Of a stretch of 8,161 nt of DNA, positions 1 to 6,563 are shown piece by piece. Positions within the stretch are counted from its first letter, which is position 1; every line of letters begins with the position of its first letter. The stretch covers positions 5,458 to 13,618 of the forward strand of contig PEZR01000071.1 of NCBI GenBank assembly GCA_002773975.1, given 5' to 3'. The DNA is from Bdellovibrio sp. CG10_big_fil_rev_8_21_14_0_10_47_8 (GTDB taxonomy: Bacteria > Bdellovibrionota > Bdellovibrionia > Bdellovibrionales > Bdellovibrionaceae). The notes under the pieces are model-generated. The model searched no databases. It saw only the letters and a list, made by a program, of their open reading frames with translations, and was not told the origin of the DNA. A program made the position numbers and the translations under genes.

Positions 1-984
1 AGCGACCACTTCGCCCCGAGCCGCAAGCTCCAGAAACCGTCGTTCCAAACCGGCCCTGGACAACCGACGGATTTCTTCATCCAATGTCGCTCCATTCTCC
101 GTCGGAAAACTGGGCAGATGATAAATGGCTTTTCCCGCACTATCTTTCATCTTGAACTGCACCTGACAGCGATCTGCGATCTCTAGAGTTCGATCACAGG
201 CTTCCGGCAAGTCTTTAAAAAGCTCTCGCATTTGCTCCGAAGACTTCAGATAAAACTGGTCCGTTCCCAATCGAAACCGAGACTCATCCTGCAAGGTTTT
301 ATTGGTGCCAATGCAGATCAAAACCTCTTGAGACATTTGGTCATCCTGCCCCAGATAGTGCACATCATTGGCAGCAACCACAGGAACACCGGTGATCTTA
401 GAGGCCTCGAGCAAAAAGGCATTGATCTCTTTCCACTCCGGCAAGCCTGTTCGATTCATTTCAAGATAAAACCGGTCGCCAAAAATTTTTTGCAAATGGC
501 GAACTTTTTCCAAAGCCTTTTCGGGACCCTCTGTCAAAAAAGACTGAGGAATTTCCCCTCGAAGCCCCCCTGAAAGCACCAGCAAATGTTCATTGTATTT
601 TTCAAGAGTTTCATAATCCACGCGAGGCTTGTAATAAAAACCCTCTTGGTATCCAACACTGGATATCTGGCAAAGATTTCGATACCCATCTAAATTCTGC
701 GCCAGCAAAACCAAACGAGTATTTGGTTTTTGAATTTCGTTACGATCCTGTGATTTCACCAACCGAGATCCCGGCGCCATGTAAACATCGAGACCCAATA
801 TCGGTTTGATCCCTTGATCCAAGGCCGCAAAATGAAACTCAATCGCCCCGAACATATTTCCATTGTCGGTGAGTGCCACCGCTGGCATTTGATATTCCGC
901 GGCTCTTTTAGCCAAAGCTTTGACCCGTGTACTGGCCTCGAGCAATGAATATTCTGAATGGGTGTGGAGATGCACAAAACTCAC
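1..984 (-). CDS. dnaE: DNA polymerase III alpha subunit, N-terminal 328 codons (3' end outside window)
   Basis: This is the catalytic subunit of the replicative DNA polymerase, cut by the left edge of the window. Only the N-terminal PHP domain (about residues 1-210) and the start of the next region are present; the polymerase palm is missing. Recognisable DnaE blocks are HLHTHSEYSLLEA at residues 5-17, ALTDNGNMFGAIEF at 37-50, KPILGLDVYMAPGSR at 60-74, LSGGLRGEIPQ at 137-147 and NDVHYL at 206-211. The start is GTG at 982-984: the protein aligns from there, and GGGAG, which overlaps the guaA stop region, lies 8 bases upstream. The gene begins 5 bases after guaA, so it is very likely cotranscribed and perhaps translationally coupled. 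Several positions that bind metal in active PHP domains are changed (N41, D66, G140, T179), so PHP exonuclease activity is doubtful. The assignment is firm; whether this is the only dnaE in the genome cannot be told here. Confidence 0.95.
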   Translation of the reverse strand, partial: MSFVHLHTHSEYSLLEASTRVKALAKRAAEYQMPAVALTDNGNMFGAIEFHFAALDQGIKPILGLDVYMAPGSRLVKSQDRNEIQKPNTRLVLLAQNLDGYRNLCQISSVGYQEGFYYKPRVDYETLEKYNEHLLVLSGGLRGEIPQSFLTEGPEKALEKVRHLQKIFGDRFYLEMNRTGLPEWKEINAFLLEASKITGVPVVAANDVHYLGQDDQMSQEVLICIGTNKTLQDESRFRLGTDQFYLKSSEQMRELFKDLPEACDRTLEIADRCQVQFKMKDSAGKAIYHLPSFPTENGATLDEEIRRLSRAGLERRFLELAARGEVVA

Positions 985-1001
985 GTCGACTACTCCCACT
1001 C
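985..1001 (-). promoter_or_regulatory. Ribosome binding site of dnaE, overlapping the end of guaA
   Basis: Read on the minus strand, the last guaA codons and stop supply GGGAG, followed by 8 bases and then the GTG at 984. This supports the non-ATG start of dnaE and suggests that ribosomes finishing guaA can reinitiate directly on dnaE. Confidence 0.6.
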
Positions 1002-2519
1002 AATGGTGCCAGGAGGCTTGCTGGTGACATCATAAACAACACGATTCACACCATGAACTTTGTTGGTGATCTCGTTGGAAACGTCTCGCATAAATTCAAA
1101 CTCAAAGGGGTACCAGTCTGCCGTCATCCCATCACTCGAAGTCACCGCTCTTAACGCCAGGACTTTGTCGTAAGTGCGACCATCACCCTGAACACCCACG
1201 GTCTTCACAGGTAACAAAACACAGAAGGCCTGCCAAATTTTGTCGTACAATTTTTTCTCACGCAGGTGAGAAATAAAAATATGATCAGCTTCGCGGAGAA
1301 CCTGCAGGTCGGGCTCCGTCACTTCTCCCATGATTCGAATTGCAAGACCCGGCCCTGGAAAAGGATGCCGACCCAACATCTCCGCTGGCAAACCCAGCTC
1401 GGCTCCCACTCGGCGCACTTCATCTTTAAAAAGCTCCCGGACCGGCTCGATCAAACCCAATTTCATTTTTTCAGGCAATCCACCCACATTGTGATGAGAC
1501 TTGATTGTTTGACTGGGACCTCCGTGAAAAGAAACACTTTCAATCACATCGGGATACAAAGTCCCCTGAGCCAACCACTTGATCGGCCACTGTGGATCCA
1601 TCGATTTTTCAAAAATTTCAATAAACACCCGACCAATGGCTTTGCGTTTTTGCTCAGGGTCGCTCAGTCCCTTGAGAGCCGTCAGAAACTCGCCAGTAGC
1701 GTCAACGCCCTTCACGTTCAAACCAATTTTTTCATATTGGGCCATGACATCCCGAAATTCATTCTGTCTCAAAAGCCCATTGTTCACAAAAACACAGTGC
1801 ACGCGCTCTGGCCCTAAAGCCCTCGTCAACAAAGTCGCCACCACCGAAGAATCCACTCCTCCACTCAGGCCCACCAAAACGTGATCAGTGGCTCCTGCCT
1901 TCTGTCGAACCTGCTCTTGTAAAAGCTCCGCAATCTGTGGAGCTCGCCAATCGGGCTCAACCCGACACATATTTTGCGCATAATATTGGAGAATTTTTTC
2001 ACCCTGTTCCGTGTGGGCCACTTCTGGATGAAATTGCAAAGATAAAATTCTTTCGCCCTTCATCGCAGCTGGGTGATTCCCTTCCGATGTCGCAATGACC
2101 TGACAACCGGCGGGAGGCTGTCTGACAATATCTCCATGGGACATCCACACTTTTTGCGATGTCTCTTGAAGGCCCGCAGACTGACTCCATTGAATGCGAT
2201 TAAATCCGTATTCTCGATGCGAGCTTTTTTCGACAACACCGCCAAGATCTTTGGCAATCAATTGCATGCCGTAACAAATTCCTAACAAAGGAGCCAGATC
2301 TAAAAGCTCTTTCACCGGCCGGTAAGGCGCGCCTTCTTCATAAACCGAATTGGGGCCGCCGCTGAGAATAATTCCGACAGGCTTCAAAGCTTTGATTTTT
2401 TCTAAGCTCAGATTGTAGGGATGAATTTCAGAATAATATCCGAGCTCGCGCAAACGCCTCGCGATGAGCTGAGTGAGTTGAGACCCAAAATCAAGAACCA
2501 AAAAAGTATGCTTTTCCAT
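990..2519 (-). CDS. guaA: GMP synthase (glutamine-hydrolysing)
   Basis: This enzyme converts XMP to GMP using ATP and glutamine, the last step of guanine nucleotide synthesis in the cytosol. At 509 residues it is close to the usual family length of about 510-525. Residues 1-190 form a class I glutamine amidotransferase with nucleophile C82 in GICYGMQL and the H164/E166 pair in FHPEV. Residues from about 205 form the ATP pyrophosphatase, with the P-loop SGGVDSS at 219-225. The dimerisation domain ends in the typical KPPGTIEWE C-terminus. All expected catalytic residues are present. The ATG start lies 12 bases after the guaB stop, with a modest GGA Shine-Dalgarno 5 bases upstream. It sits between guaB and dnaE in a tight same-strand run, so it is probably one transcript with guaB. 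Several long antisense open frames over it are coding shadows. Confidence 0.98.
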   Translation of the reverse strand: MEKHTFLVLDFGSQLTQLIARRLRELGYYSEIHPYNLSLEKIKALKPVGIILSGGPNSVYEEGAPYRPVKELLDLAPLLGICYGMQLIAKDLGGVVEKSSHREYGFNRIQWSQSAGLQETSQKVWMSHGDIVRQPPAGCQVIATSEGNHPAAMKGERILSLQFHPEVAHTEQGEKILQYYAQNMCRVEPDWRAPQIAELLQEQVRQKAGATDHVLVGLSGGVDSSVVATLLTRALGPERVHCVFVNNGLLRQNEFRDVMAQYEKIGLNVKGVDATGEFLTALKGLSDPEQKRKAIGRVFIEIFEKSMDPQWPIKWLAQGTLYPDVIESVSFHGGPSQTIKSHHNVGGLPEKMKLGLIEPVRELFKDEVRRVGAELGLPAEMLGRHPFPGPGLAIRIMGEVTEPDLQVLREADHIFISHLREKKLYDKIWQAFCVLLPVKTVGVQGDGRTYDKVLALRAVTSSDGMTADWYPFEFEFMRDVSNEITNKVHGVNRVVYDVTSKPPGTIEWE

Positions 2520-2531
2520 TTTTTCCGTTTT

Positions 2532-3986
2532 CTATTCCATTCGATAATTGGGAGCTTCTTTGGTGATGCTCACGTCATGCACGTGAGACTCTCGGAGCCC
2601 CTGCGCCGAGATTCTCACATAGCGAGGATCTTTTTGCAGATCGTCCATGGTCTGTGCTCCCATGTAACCCATCCCTGCCCGGATTCCGCCGACCAGTTGA
2701 TGAATAATCCCAGCCACTGGCCCTTTGTGAGGAACCTTGCCTTCGATCCCTTCGGGCACGAGTTTGTCGTCCATCACATCCATCTGACCATAACGATCTC
2801 TAGAACCCAAAGCCATAGCGCCAATAGAACCCATTCCACGATAAGTTTTATAAGTCCGTCCTTGATACAAAATTGTTTCGCCGGGACTTTCTTCGGCCCC
2901 CGCAATGAGATTTCCAATCATGACCGAATTTGCACCCAAAGCCAGAGCCTTGGTGATATCGCCAGAGTATTTGATTCCTCCGTCGGCAATAATGGTCTTT
3001 CCTTTTTTCTTGGCAATCTTTGAGCACTCCATGATCGCTGTGATTTGCGGCATCCCCACTCCTGCGACCACACGGGTGGTGCAGATACTTCCGGGGCCAA
3101 CGCCGACCTTCACGACATCAGCGCCCGCTTCCATCAAGGCCAAGGTTCCTTCTTTGGTCACCACATTACCAGCCATGATAATCACATCTTTAAAAGTCTT
3201 TGAAACCCGTTGGACCATATCCAAAACATTTTTCGAGTGACCATGAGCTGTATCGACCACGATCACATCTGCGTGCGCAGCTACCAGTGCCTCCACTCGC
3301 TCAAAGGCCTTGGCATCAACACCCACGGCCGCACCAACGAACAAACGTCCTCGACTGTCCTTGGTCGCGCGTGGAAAGGTCTGAGCTTTTTCAATGTCTT
3401 TAATCGTGATCAGCCCCTTAAGCATGCCGTTTTTATCGACGATCGGTAATTTTTCGATCCGATGTTTTTGCAAAATCTTGCGGGCTTGCTCCAGCGTTGT
3501 ACCAACGGTCGCCGTCACCAACCCCTCAGTGGTCATTAGTTTCTTAATGGGCTGACGAGTATTGGTCTCAAAACGCAGATCTCGGTTGGTTAAAATTCCA
3601 ACCAACTTTCCATCAACAGTGATGGGAACTCCGCTGATTTTGTATTTTCCCATCAGCAGCAAGGCCTCTGAAATCAACTGATCAGGCCCCAGAGTAATGG
3701 GATCAATAATCATTCCGGACTCATATTTTTTGACTTTTTCAACTTCGAGAGCCTGATCTTCCATCGAAAGATTTTTATGAATGATTCCCAACCCCCCCAT
3801 CTGCGCCATTCTTTGCGCCACCTTGCTCTCGGTGACGGTGTCCATGGCGGACGAAACGATAGGAATATTTAATTTTTTCCCCCGCGCAAAATCACTGGAG
3901 GTATCCACCTCCGAGGGAACAATTTCTGAATATTGAGGGACTAAAAGAATATCGTCAAAAGTCAGTGCCACTTCCATTTTCACCAT
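2532..3986 (-). CDS. guaB: Inosine-5'-monophosphate dehydrogenase
   Basis: This enzyme oxidises IMP to XMP with NAD+, the committed step toward guanine nucleotides, and so supplies the neighbouring GuaA. The 484 residues match the bacterial family length. The barrel starts with LTFDDILLVPQYSEI at 8-22 and SSAMDTVTES at 45-54. Two CBS domains are inserted at about 93-205. The catalytic cysteine is C302 in GPGSICTTR, and ADGGIKYSGDI at 335-345 is the phosphate-binding segment. The mobile flap contains RDRYGQ at 396-401 and KLVPEGIEG at 408-416. The start is uncertain by three codons: ATG at 3984-3986 has no Shine-Dalgarno, while ATG at 3975-3977 is preceded by a weak GGTG, which would give 481 residues. 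The frame stays open upstream of 3986 for about 25 codons, but I see no ATG, GTG or TTG there. CBS domains in this family can bind adenine or guanine nucleotides and regulate activity. Confidence 0.98.
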   Translation of the reverse strand: MVKMEVALTFDDILLVPQYSEIVPSEVDTSSDFARGKKLNIPIVSSAMDTVTESKVAQRMAQMGGLGIIHKNLSMEDQALEVEKVKKYESGMIIDPITLGPDQLISEALLLMGKYKISGVPITVDGKLVGILTNRDLRFETNTRQPIKKLMTTEGLVTATVGTTLEQARKILQKHRIEKLPIVDKNGMLKGLITIKDIEKAQTFPRATKDSRGRLFVGAAVGVDAKAFERVEALVAAHADVIVVDTAHGHSKNVLDMVQRVSKTFKDVIIMAGNVVTKEGTLALMEAGADVVKVGVGPGSICTTRVVAGVGMPQITAIMECSKIAKKKGKTIIADGGIKYSGDITKALALGANSVMIGNLIAGAEESPGETILYQGRTYKTYRGMGSIGAMALGSRDRYGQMDVMDDKLVPEGIEGKVPHKGPVAGIIHQLVGGIRAGMGYMGAQTMDDLQKDPRYVRISAQGLRESHVHDVSITKEAPNYRME

Positions 3987-4083
3987 CCAGGTTGTGCAGT
4001 CAGCGCTTGAACGCCAGTTCTCCTTGGATACCCATTGAATTGGATCAATCGAGTACCAGGACTACTTTAGTACGAACACAGGC
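3987..4083 (-). promoter_or_regulatory. Leader region upstream of guaB
   Basis: This 97-base gap is the only sizeable break in the leftward gene run, so it is the natural place for a guaB promoter or control element. I see no convincing -35/-10 pair. Visible features are an inverted repeat ATTGA-N6-TCAAT at 4034-4049; a strong Shine-Dalgarno-like AAGGAG on the minus strand at 4020-4025, which is 33 bases too far upstream to serve the guaB ATG; and the 5-mer AGTAC at 4052, 4069 and 4086, spaced exactly 17 bases apart (the last copy is inside the end of the upstream gene). No intrinsic terminator for the upstream gene is evident, so read-through into guaB is possible. A regulatory role is inference from position. 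Confidence 0.35.
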
Positions 4084-4593
4084 TCAGTACCAAGATTTAT
4101 AGAGAAGATAATTGTCCGCAGACTCTTCGAGTAAATCAATCTCTTCTGCGGTCAATTCTCTCTTCACCTTGGCCGGCCGACCCAGAATCAAGCTTCGTGG
4201 TGGAAACTTGGAACCTTCTGTCACTAGACTCCCCGCGCCAACCAGGCAGTGCTCACCAATTTCAGCTCCATCCATGACGATCGAACCCATGCCGACCAAT
4301 GAACCACTGCCCACCGTGCATCCATGAAGAACCACCATATGGCCAATGGTCACTCGGTCGCCTAAAAAAGTAGCAAAACCTTGATAGGTTCCATGAATCA
4401 CTGTGCCGTCTTGGACATTGGTTTCTTTGCCGATGCGGATGGAATTCACATCCCCTCGCAAAGTCGTTTGGTACCAGATCGACGACCCATCACCGATCTG
4501 AACATCGCCGATCAGGGTGGCGTTGCTGGCCAAAAAACAATCTTTGCCAATTTGCGGCGTCGCCCCCCGCACGGTGATGAGCTGAGCTTTCAT
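4084..4593 (-). CDS. Gamma-class carbonic anhydrase-like hexapeptide-repeat protein
   Basis: The protein has 169 residues and is a left-handed beta-helix of the YrdA/PaaY/Cam family. Repeated hexapeptide turns such as IGDVQIGDGSSI, VTIGHMVVLHG and AEIGEHCLVGAGSLV run from about residue 15 to 140, followed by a C-terminal helix (about 147-165). The three histidines expected to bind the metal at the trimer interface are present (H67, H85, H90), as are R46, D48, Q61 and D62, which family members use around the active site. It could therefore hydrate CO2, but many members of this compact subgroup have little measurable activity or an unknown substrate, so the function is tentative. It starts at ATG 4591-4593, 9 bases after the preceding stop, with a G-rich stretch as ribosome site, so it is probably in one operon with the DUF151 gene and miaB. 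There is no signal peptide, so it should be cytoplasmic. Confidence 0.9.
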   Translation of the reverse strand: MKAQLITVRGATPQIGKDCFLASNATLIGDVQIGDGSSIWYQTTLRGDVNSIRIGKETNVQDGTVIHGTYQGFATFLGDRVTIGHMVVLHGCTVGSGSLVGMGSIVMDGAEIGEHCLVGAGSLVTEGSKFPPRSLILGRPAKVKRELTAEEIDLLEESADNYLLYKSWY

Positions 4594-4602
4594 GAATGCC
4601 CC

Positions 4603-5130
4603 CTACAAAAGATACTGATGCGTTCGTGTAAAAACATCTGGCTGTGAGGACTGCACCTGTGCCAATCCCTCAAGATCCGCCTGCATCGTTCGGCTGCGAT
4701 TCATAAACTTTCGAGTCGCATAAAATGGCACATTGAGATGCAGACAAAGAGACATGGCCTCATCCGCCCGAACTTTCAAAGACTCTTCATTGGGATGTCC
4801 GTCGATAAAAAGTCTGACATACTGGCAATGACCTTTGATTTCCACAAACACGCAACGTTCGACCTTCATCTTTAATGATTCCAATAACAACTGGGTAACC
4901 TTGTGGGGTGTGGTTGGAATCAAACTGTGAGAGGAAGATTGCAAAGCCGTGCCAGCCTCGACGGGATTCAAAGTCACCGGCAGAACATGCTGACCGGACT
5001 TGTCTTTCAAGAGCAAAAGAGGCTTCGAAGGATCTTGATTCAAGGCCATCGCATAGGGCGCCAATCGAATCAGCCGACTCTCGACAATTTTGTATTCTTC
5101 GTAATGTTCAATGGGGAAAACTGTTTTCAT
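4603..5130 (-). CDS. Bifunctional nuclease (BFN/DUF151) family protein
   Basis: The protein has 175 residues. The BFN/DUF151 fold covers about residues 17-143. PLLLLKDKSGQHVLPVTL at 37-54 matches the family's opening strand pair, VEAGTAL at 57-63 corresponds to the usual EA-x-AI helix, KVTQLLLESLKMKVERC at 77-93 to the central helix and strand, and VRADEAMSLCLHLNVPFYA at 120-138 to the family signature, normally close to RPSDAIALALR-x-xxPI. The signature is diverged here (RADEA instead of RPSDA). Some family members have been reported to have DNase and RNase activity, but the role of most bacterial homologues is unsettled. The tail from 145 on is not conserved as far as I can tell. Its ATG overlaps the miaB stop by 4 bases (ATGA), a strong sign of translational coupling. 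I assign the family with confidence, not a biochemical function. Confidence 0.87.
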   Translation of the reverse strand: MKTVFPIEHYEEYKIVESRLIRLAPYAMALNQDPSKPLLLLKDKSGQHVLPVTLNPVEAGTALQSSSHSLIPTTPHKVTQLLLESLKMKVERCVFVEIKGHCQYVRLFIDGHPNEESLKVRADEAMSLCLHLNVPFYATRKFMNRSRTMQADLEGLAQVQSSQPDVFTRTHQYLL

Positions 5131-6497
5131 TGAACCGGCAGAATTTCTCCGCGCAAAACGGCGGGAAAAGCCTTGGTGATTTTCACCGGCATAGTTTTAC
5201 CAATCAAACTCGCATCACCTGGCATATAAACCAGTTTATTCTGTGATGAGCGGCCCGAAAGATTGCCCCTCTTCTCATCAAAAGCTTCGATCAAAATTTC
5301 AAGCGTCTGCCCCTCGTATCTTTTCACCAACTCGCGGGCCATTAAATCATGGGCTTCAAATAATCTGGTCAGCCGATCAGACTTTGTAACTTCATCAATC
5401 TGTCCTTCGAACCGAGCCGCCTTGGTAAAAGGACGAGGCGAGTATTTAAAAGCAAATATTGTTTCAAAACCCACTTCTTGCACCAAGCTCAGAGTGTCCT
5501 TAAACTCCTCTTCAGTTTCCCCAGGGAATCCAACGATGATGTCTGTTGAGAGCACAACATTGGGGATCGCTTTTTTGATCATTTCAATTTTTTGCAAATA
5601 CTCTTCACGACTGTAACCCCGGTTCATCGTTTCTAAAACTCGAGAGTTTCCACTCTGAAACGGCAAATGGATGTATTCGCAGATCTTTGGTTGATTCGCG
5701 TACATCACATCGACCAATTTCTGGTTAAAATCTTTTGGATGAGAGGTCGTGAACCGAATCCGCTCAATCTTGGTTTCTTGGGCCACTTTCTCCATCAGGT
5801 CAGCAAAATCAGCTCCACAATCCGACGTATAGGAATTGACGTTTTGCCCGAGCAAGGTGACCTCTTTGACCCCACGGCCAATAAGCTCATTGATGTCTTG
5901 AAGAACATGCTTCAGCGGTCGGCTTTTTTCCCGGCCCCGAGTGTACGGCACAACACAGAAAGTACAAAAGTTATCGCAGCCCTTGGTGATATTCACAAAA
6001 GTAGACACCCCGGGATTTCGCACCAAGGTCTCGACATGATAGGGCGCTCGGTGCTGAAATTGAGCTTTGACCAAACGGTGCTCGCCGGCAAAGGCCTGCG
6101 CCACCATCGTCGGCAGCTGATCGATGGCATCAGTGCCGAAGACAAAGTCGATCATGGGTTGGTCTTTCATCAGATTTTCTTTTTCCTGCTGACCGACACA
6201 GCCACCAACGCCAATCTTGAGCTCTGGATTTTTTTGTTTCAGCTTCCGGTACTTTCCAACTTCGGAGAAAACTTTGTGCACGGGCTTTTCACGCACGCTG
6301 CACGAATTGATGATGATCAGAGAAGCTTGCTCGGGACTCGCCACCGGAGTGAAATTTGCCATTTCTAGCAGGGAATACATTCGTTCTGAGTCATTGACAT
6401 TCATCTGGCAGCCATAGGTGGACACGTAAACGCCCCGGCCATGACCTACGTCAGAGTGTTGCACTTGTGGAATCAAATTTTCTGAAGACAAATCCAC
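5127..6497 (-). CDS. miaB: tRNA-2-methylthio-N6-dimethylallyladenosine synthase
   Basis: This radical-SAM methylthiotransferase adds the 2-methylthio group to i6A37 of tRNAs that read codons starting with U, stabilising codon pairing. It has 456 residues, the usual length. The N-terminal domain (about 20-150) carries the three cysteines of the auxiliary 4Fe-4S cluster, C30 in YGCQMN, C66 in NSCSVRE and C100 in GGCVGQ. The radical-SAM cluster motif is CxxxCxxC at C174, C178 and C181, and the SAM barrel continues through STDIIVGFPGETEEEF (317-332). A C-terminal TRAM domain (about 392-456) binds RNA. The start is GTG at 6495-6497, supported by AAGGA 8 bases upstream and by family length. A near-consensus promoter lies directly upstream. 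The presence of HLPFQSGN and the overall fit favour MiaB over the related RimO, which modifies ribosomal protein S12, and MtaB. Confidence 0.96.
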   Translation of the reverse strand: MDLSSENLIPQVQHSDVGHGRGVYVSTYGCQMNVNDSERMYSLLEMANFTPVASPEQASLIIINSCSVREKPVHKVFSEVGKYRKLKQKNPELKIGVGGCVGQQEKENLMKDQPMIDFVFGTDAIDQLPTMVAQAFAGEHRLVKAQFQHRAPYHVETLVRNPGVSTFVNITKGCDNFCTFCVVPYTRGREKSRPLKHVLQDINELIGRGVKEVTLLGQNVNSYTSDCGADFADLMEKVAQETKIERIRFTTSHPKDFNQKLVDVMYANQPKICEYIHLPFQSGNSRVLETMNRGYSREEYLQKIEMIKKAIPNVVLSTDIIVGFPGETEEEFKDTLSLVQEVGFETIFAFKYSPRPFTKAARFEGQIDEVTKSDRLTRLFEAHDLMARELVKRYEGQTLEILIEAFDEKRGNLSGRSSQNKLVYMPGDASLIGKTMPVKITKAFPAVLRGEILPVQ

Positions 6498-6505
6498 TTT
6501 GATTT

Positions 6506-6510
6506 TCCTT
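6506..6510 (-). promoter_or_regulatory. Ribosome binding site deciding the GTG start of miaB
   Basis: On the minus strand AAGGA is followed by 8 bases and then GTG at 6497. The next in-frame ATG of miaB is inside the first cysteine motif (residue 32) and would remove conserved sequence, so the GTG is the preferred start. Confidence 0.7.
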
Positions 6511-6511
6511 A

Positions 6512-6540
6512 TTGTGTCAGAGACTGCAATGGGTTATACG
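6512..6540 (+). promoter_or_regulatory. Possible weak promoter for the rightward unknown gene, overlapping the miaB promoter
   Basis: On the plus strand TTGTGT (6512-6517), a 17-base spacer and TATACG (6535-6540) form a candidate promoter matching 3 of 6 and 4 of 6 consensus positions. Its -10 box overlaps the miaB -10 box on the opposite strand. Transcription would start near 6547, leaving about 17 bases before the ATG, just enough to include the ribosome site. The match is weak, so this is a suggestion based on position and spacing. Confidence 0.35.
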
Positions 6541-6561
6541 GACGGGCTTCCGAGGTGTCAA
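6533..6561 (-). promoter_or_regulatory. Near-consensus sigma-70 type promoter for miaB and the genes after it
   Basis: On the minus strand TTGACA (6556-6561) is followed by a 17-base spacer and TATAAC (6533-6538). That is a perfect -35, a -10 matching 5 of 6 positions, and the optimal spacing. Transcription would start near 6526 and give a leader of about 29 bases before the GTG. The -35 box lies over the ribosome binding site region of the divergent gene at 6564. This is the strongest promoter visible in the window and probably drives miaB, the DUF151 gene and the carbonic-anhydrase-like gene. Confidence 0.8.
6552..6555 (+). promoter_or_regulatory. Ribosome binding site deciding the ATG start at 6564
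   Basis: GAGG is followed by 8 bases and then ATG at 6564. An in-frame GTG at 6555 overlaps this ribosome site and has none of its own, so the ATG is the better start. Confidence 0.65.
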
Positions 6562-6563
6562 AT

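Noticed and set aside
756..977. A 73-codon minus-strand frame starting at 977 near the dnaE start
   Set aside because: It is a frame-shifted reading of the dnaE N-terminus. The dnaE frame from GTG 984 encodes the conserved PHP motifs.
1266..1817. A 183-codon open frame on the plus strand, antisense to guaA
   Set aside because: It is fully covered by guaA, whose domains and catalytic residues are intact, and its translation resembles no protein.
2421..3023. A 200-codon plus-strand frame spanning the guaA/guaB junction
   Set aside because: It runs antisense through two conserved genes and has no recognisable domain, so it is a shadow.
3997..4033. An 11-codon leader peptide (ATG near 4033) upstream of guaB
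   Set aside because: The ATG has no ribosome site, and the product MGIQGELAFKR has no run of regulatory codons that would suggest attenuation.
5667..6368. A 233-codon open frame on the plus strand, antisense to miaB
   Set aside because: It lies wholly inside miaB, has no family resemblance or ribosome site that I can see, and its composition is that expected from the complement of a conserved gene.
6555..6563. GTG at 6555 as the start of the unknown plus-strand gene
   Set aside because: It overlaps GAGG, which sits 8 bases before ATG 6564, and has no ribosome site of its own.
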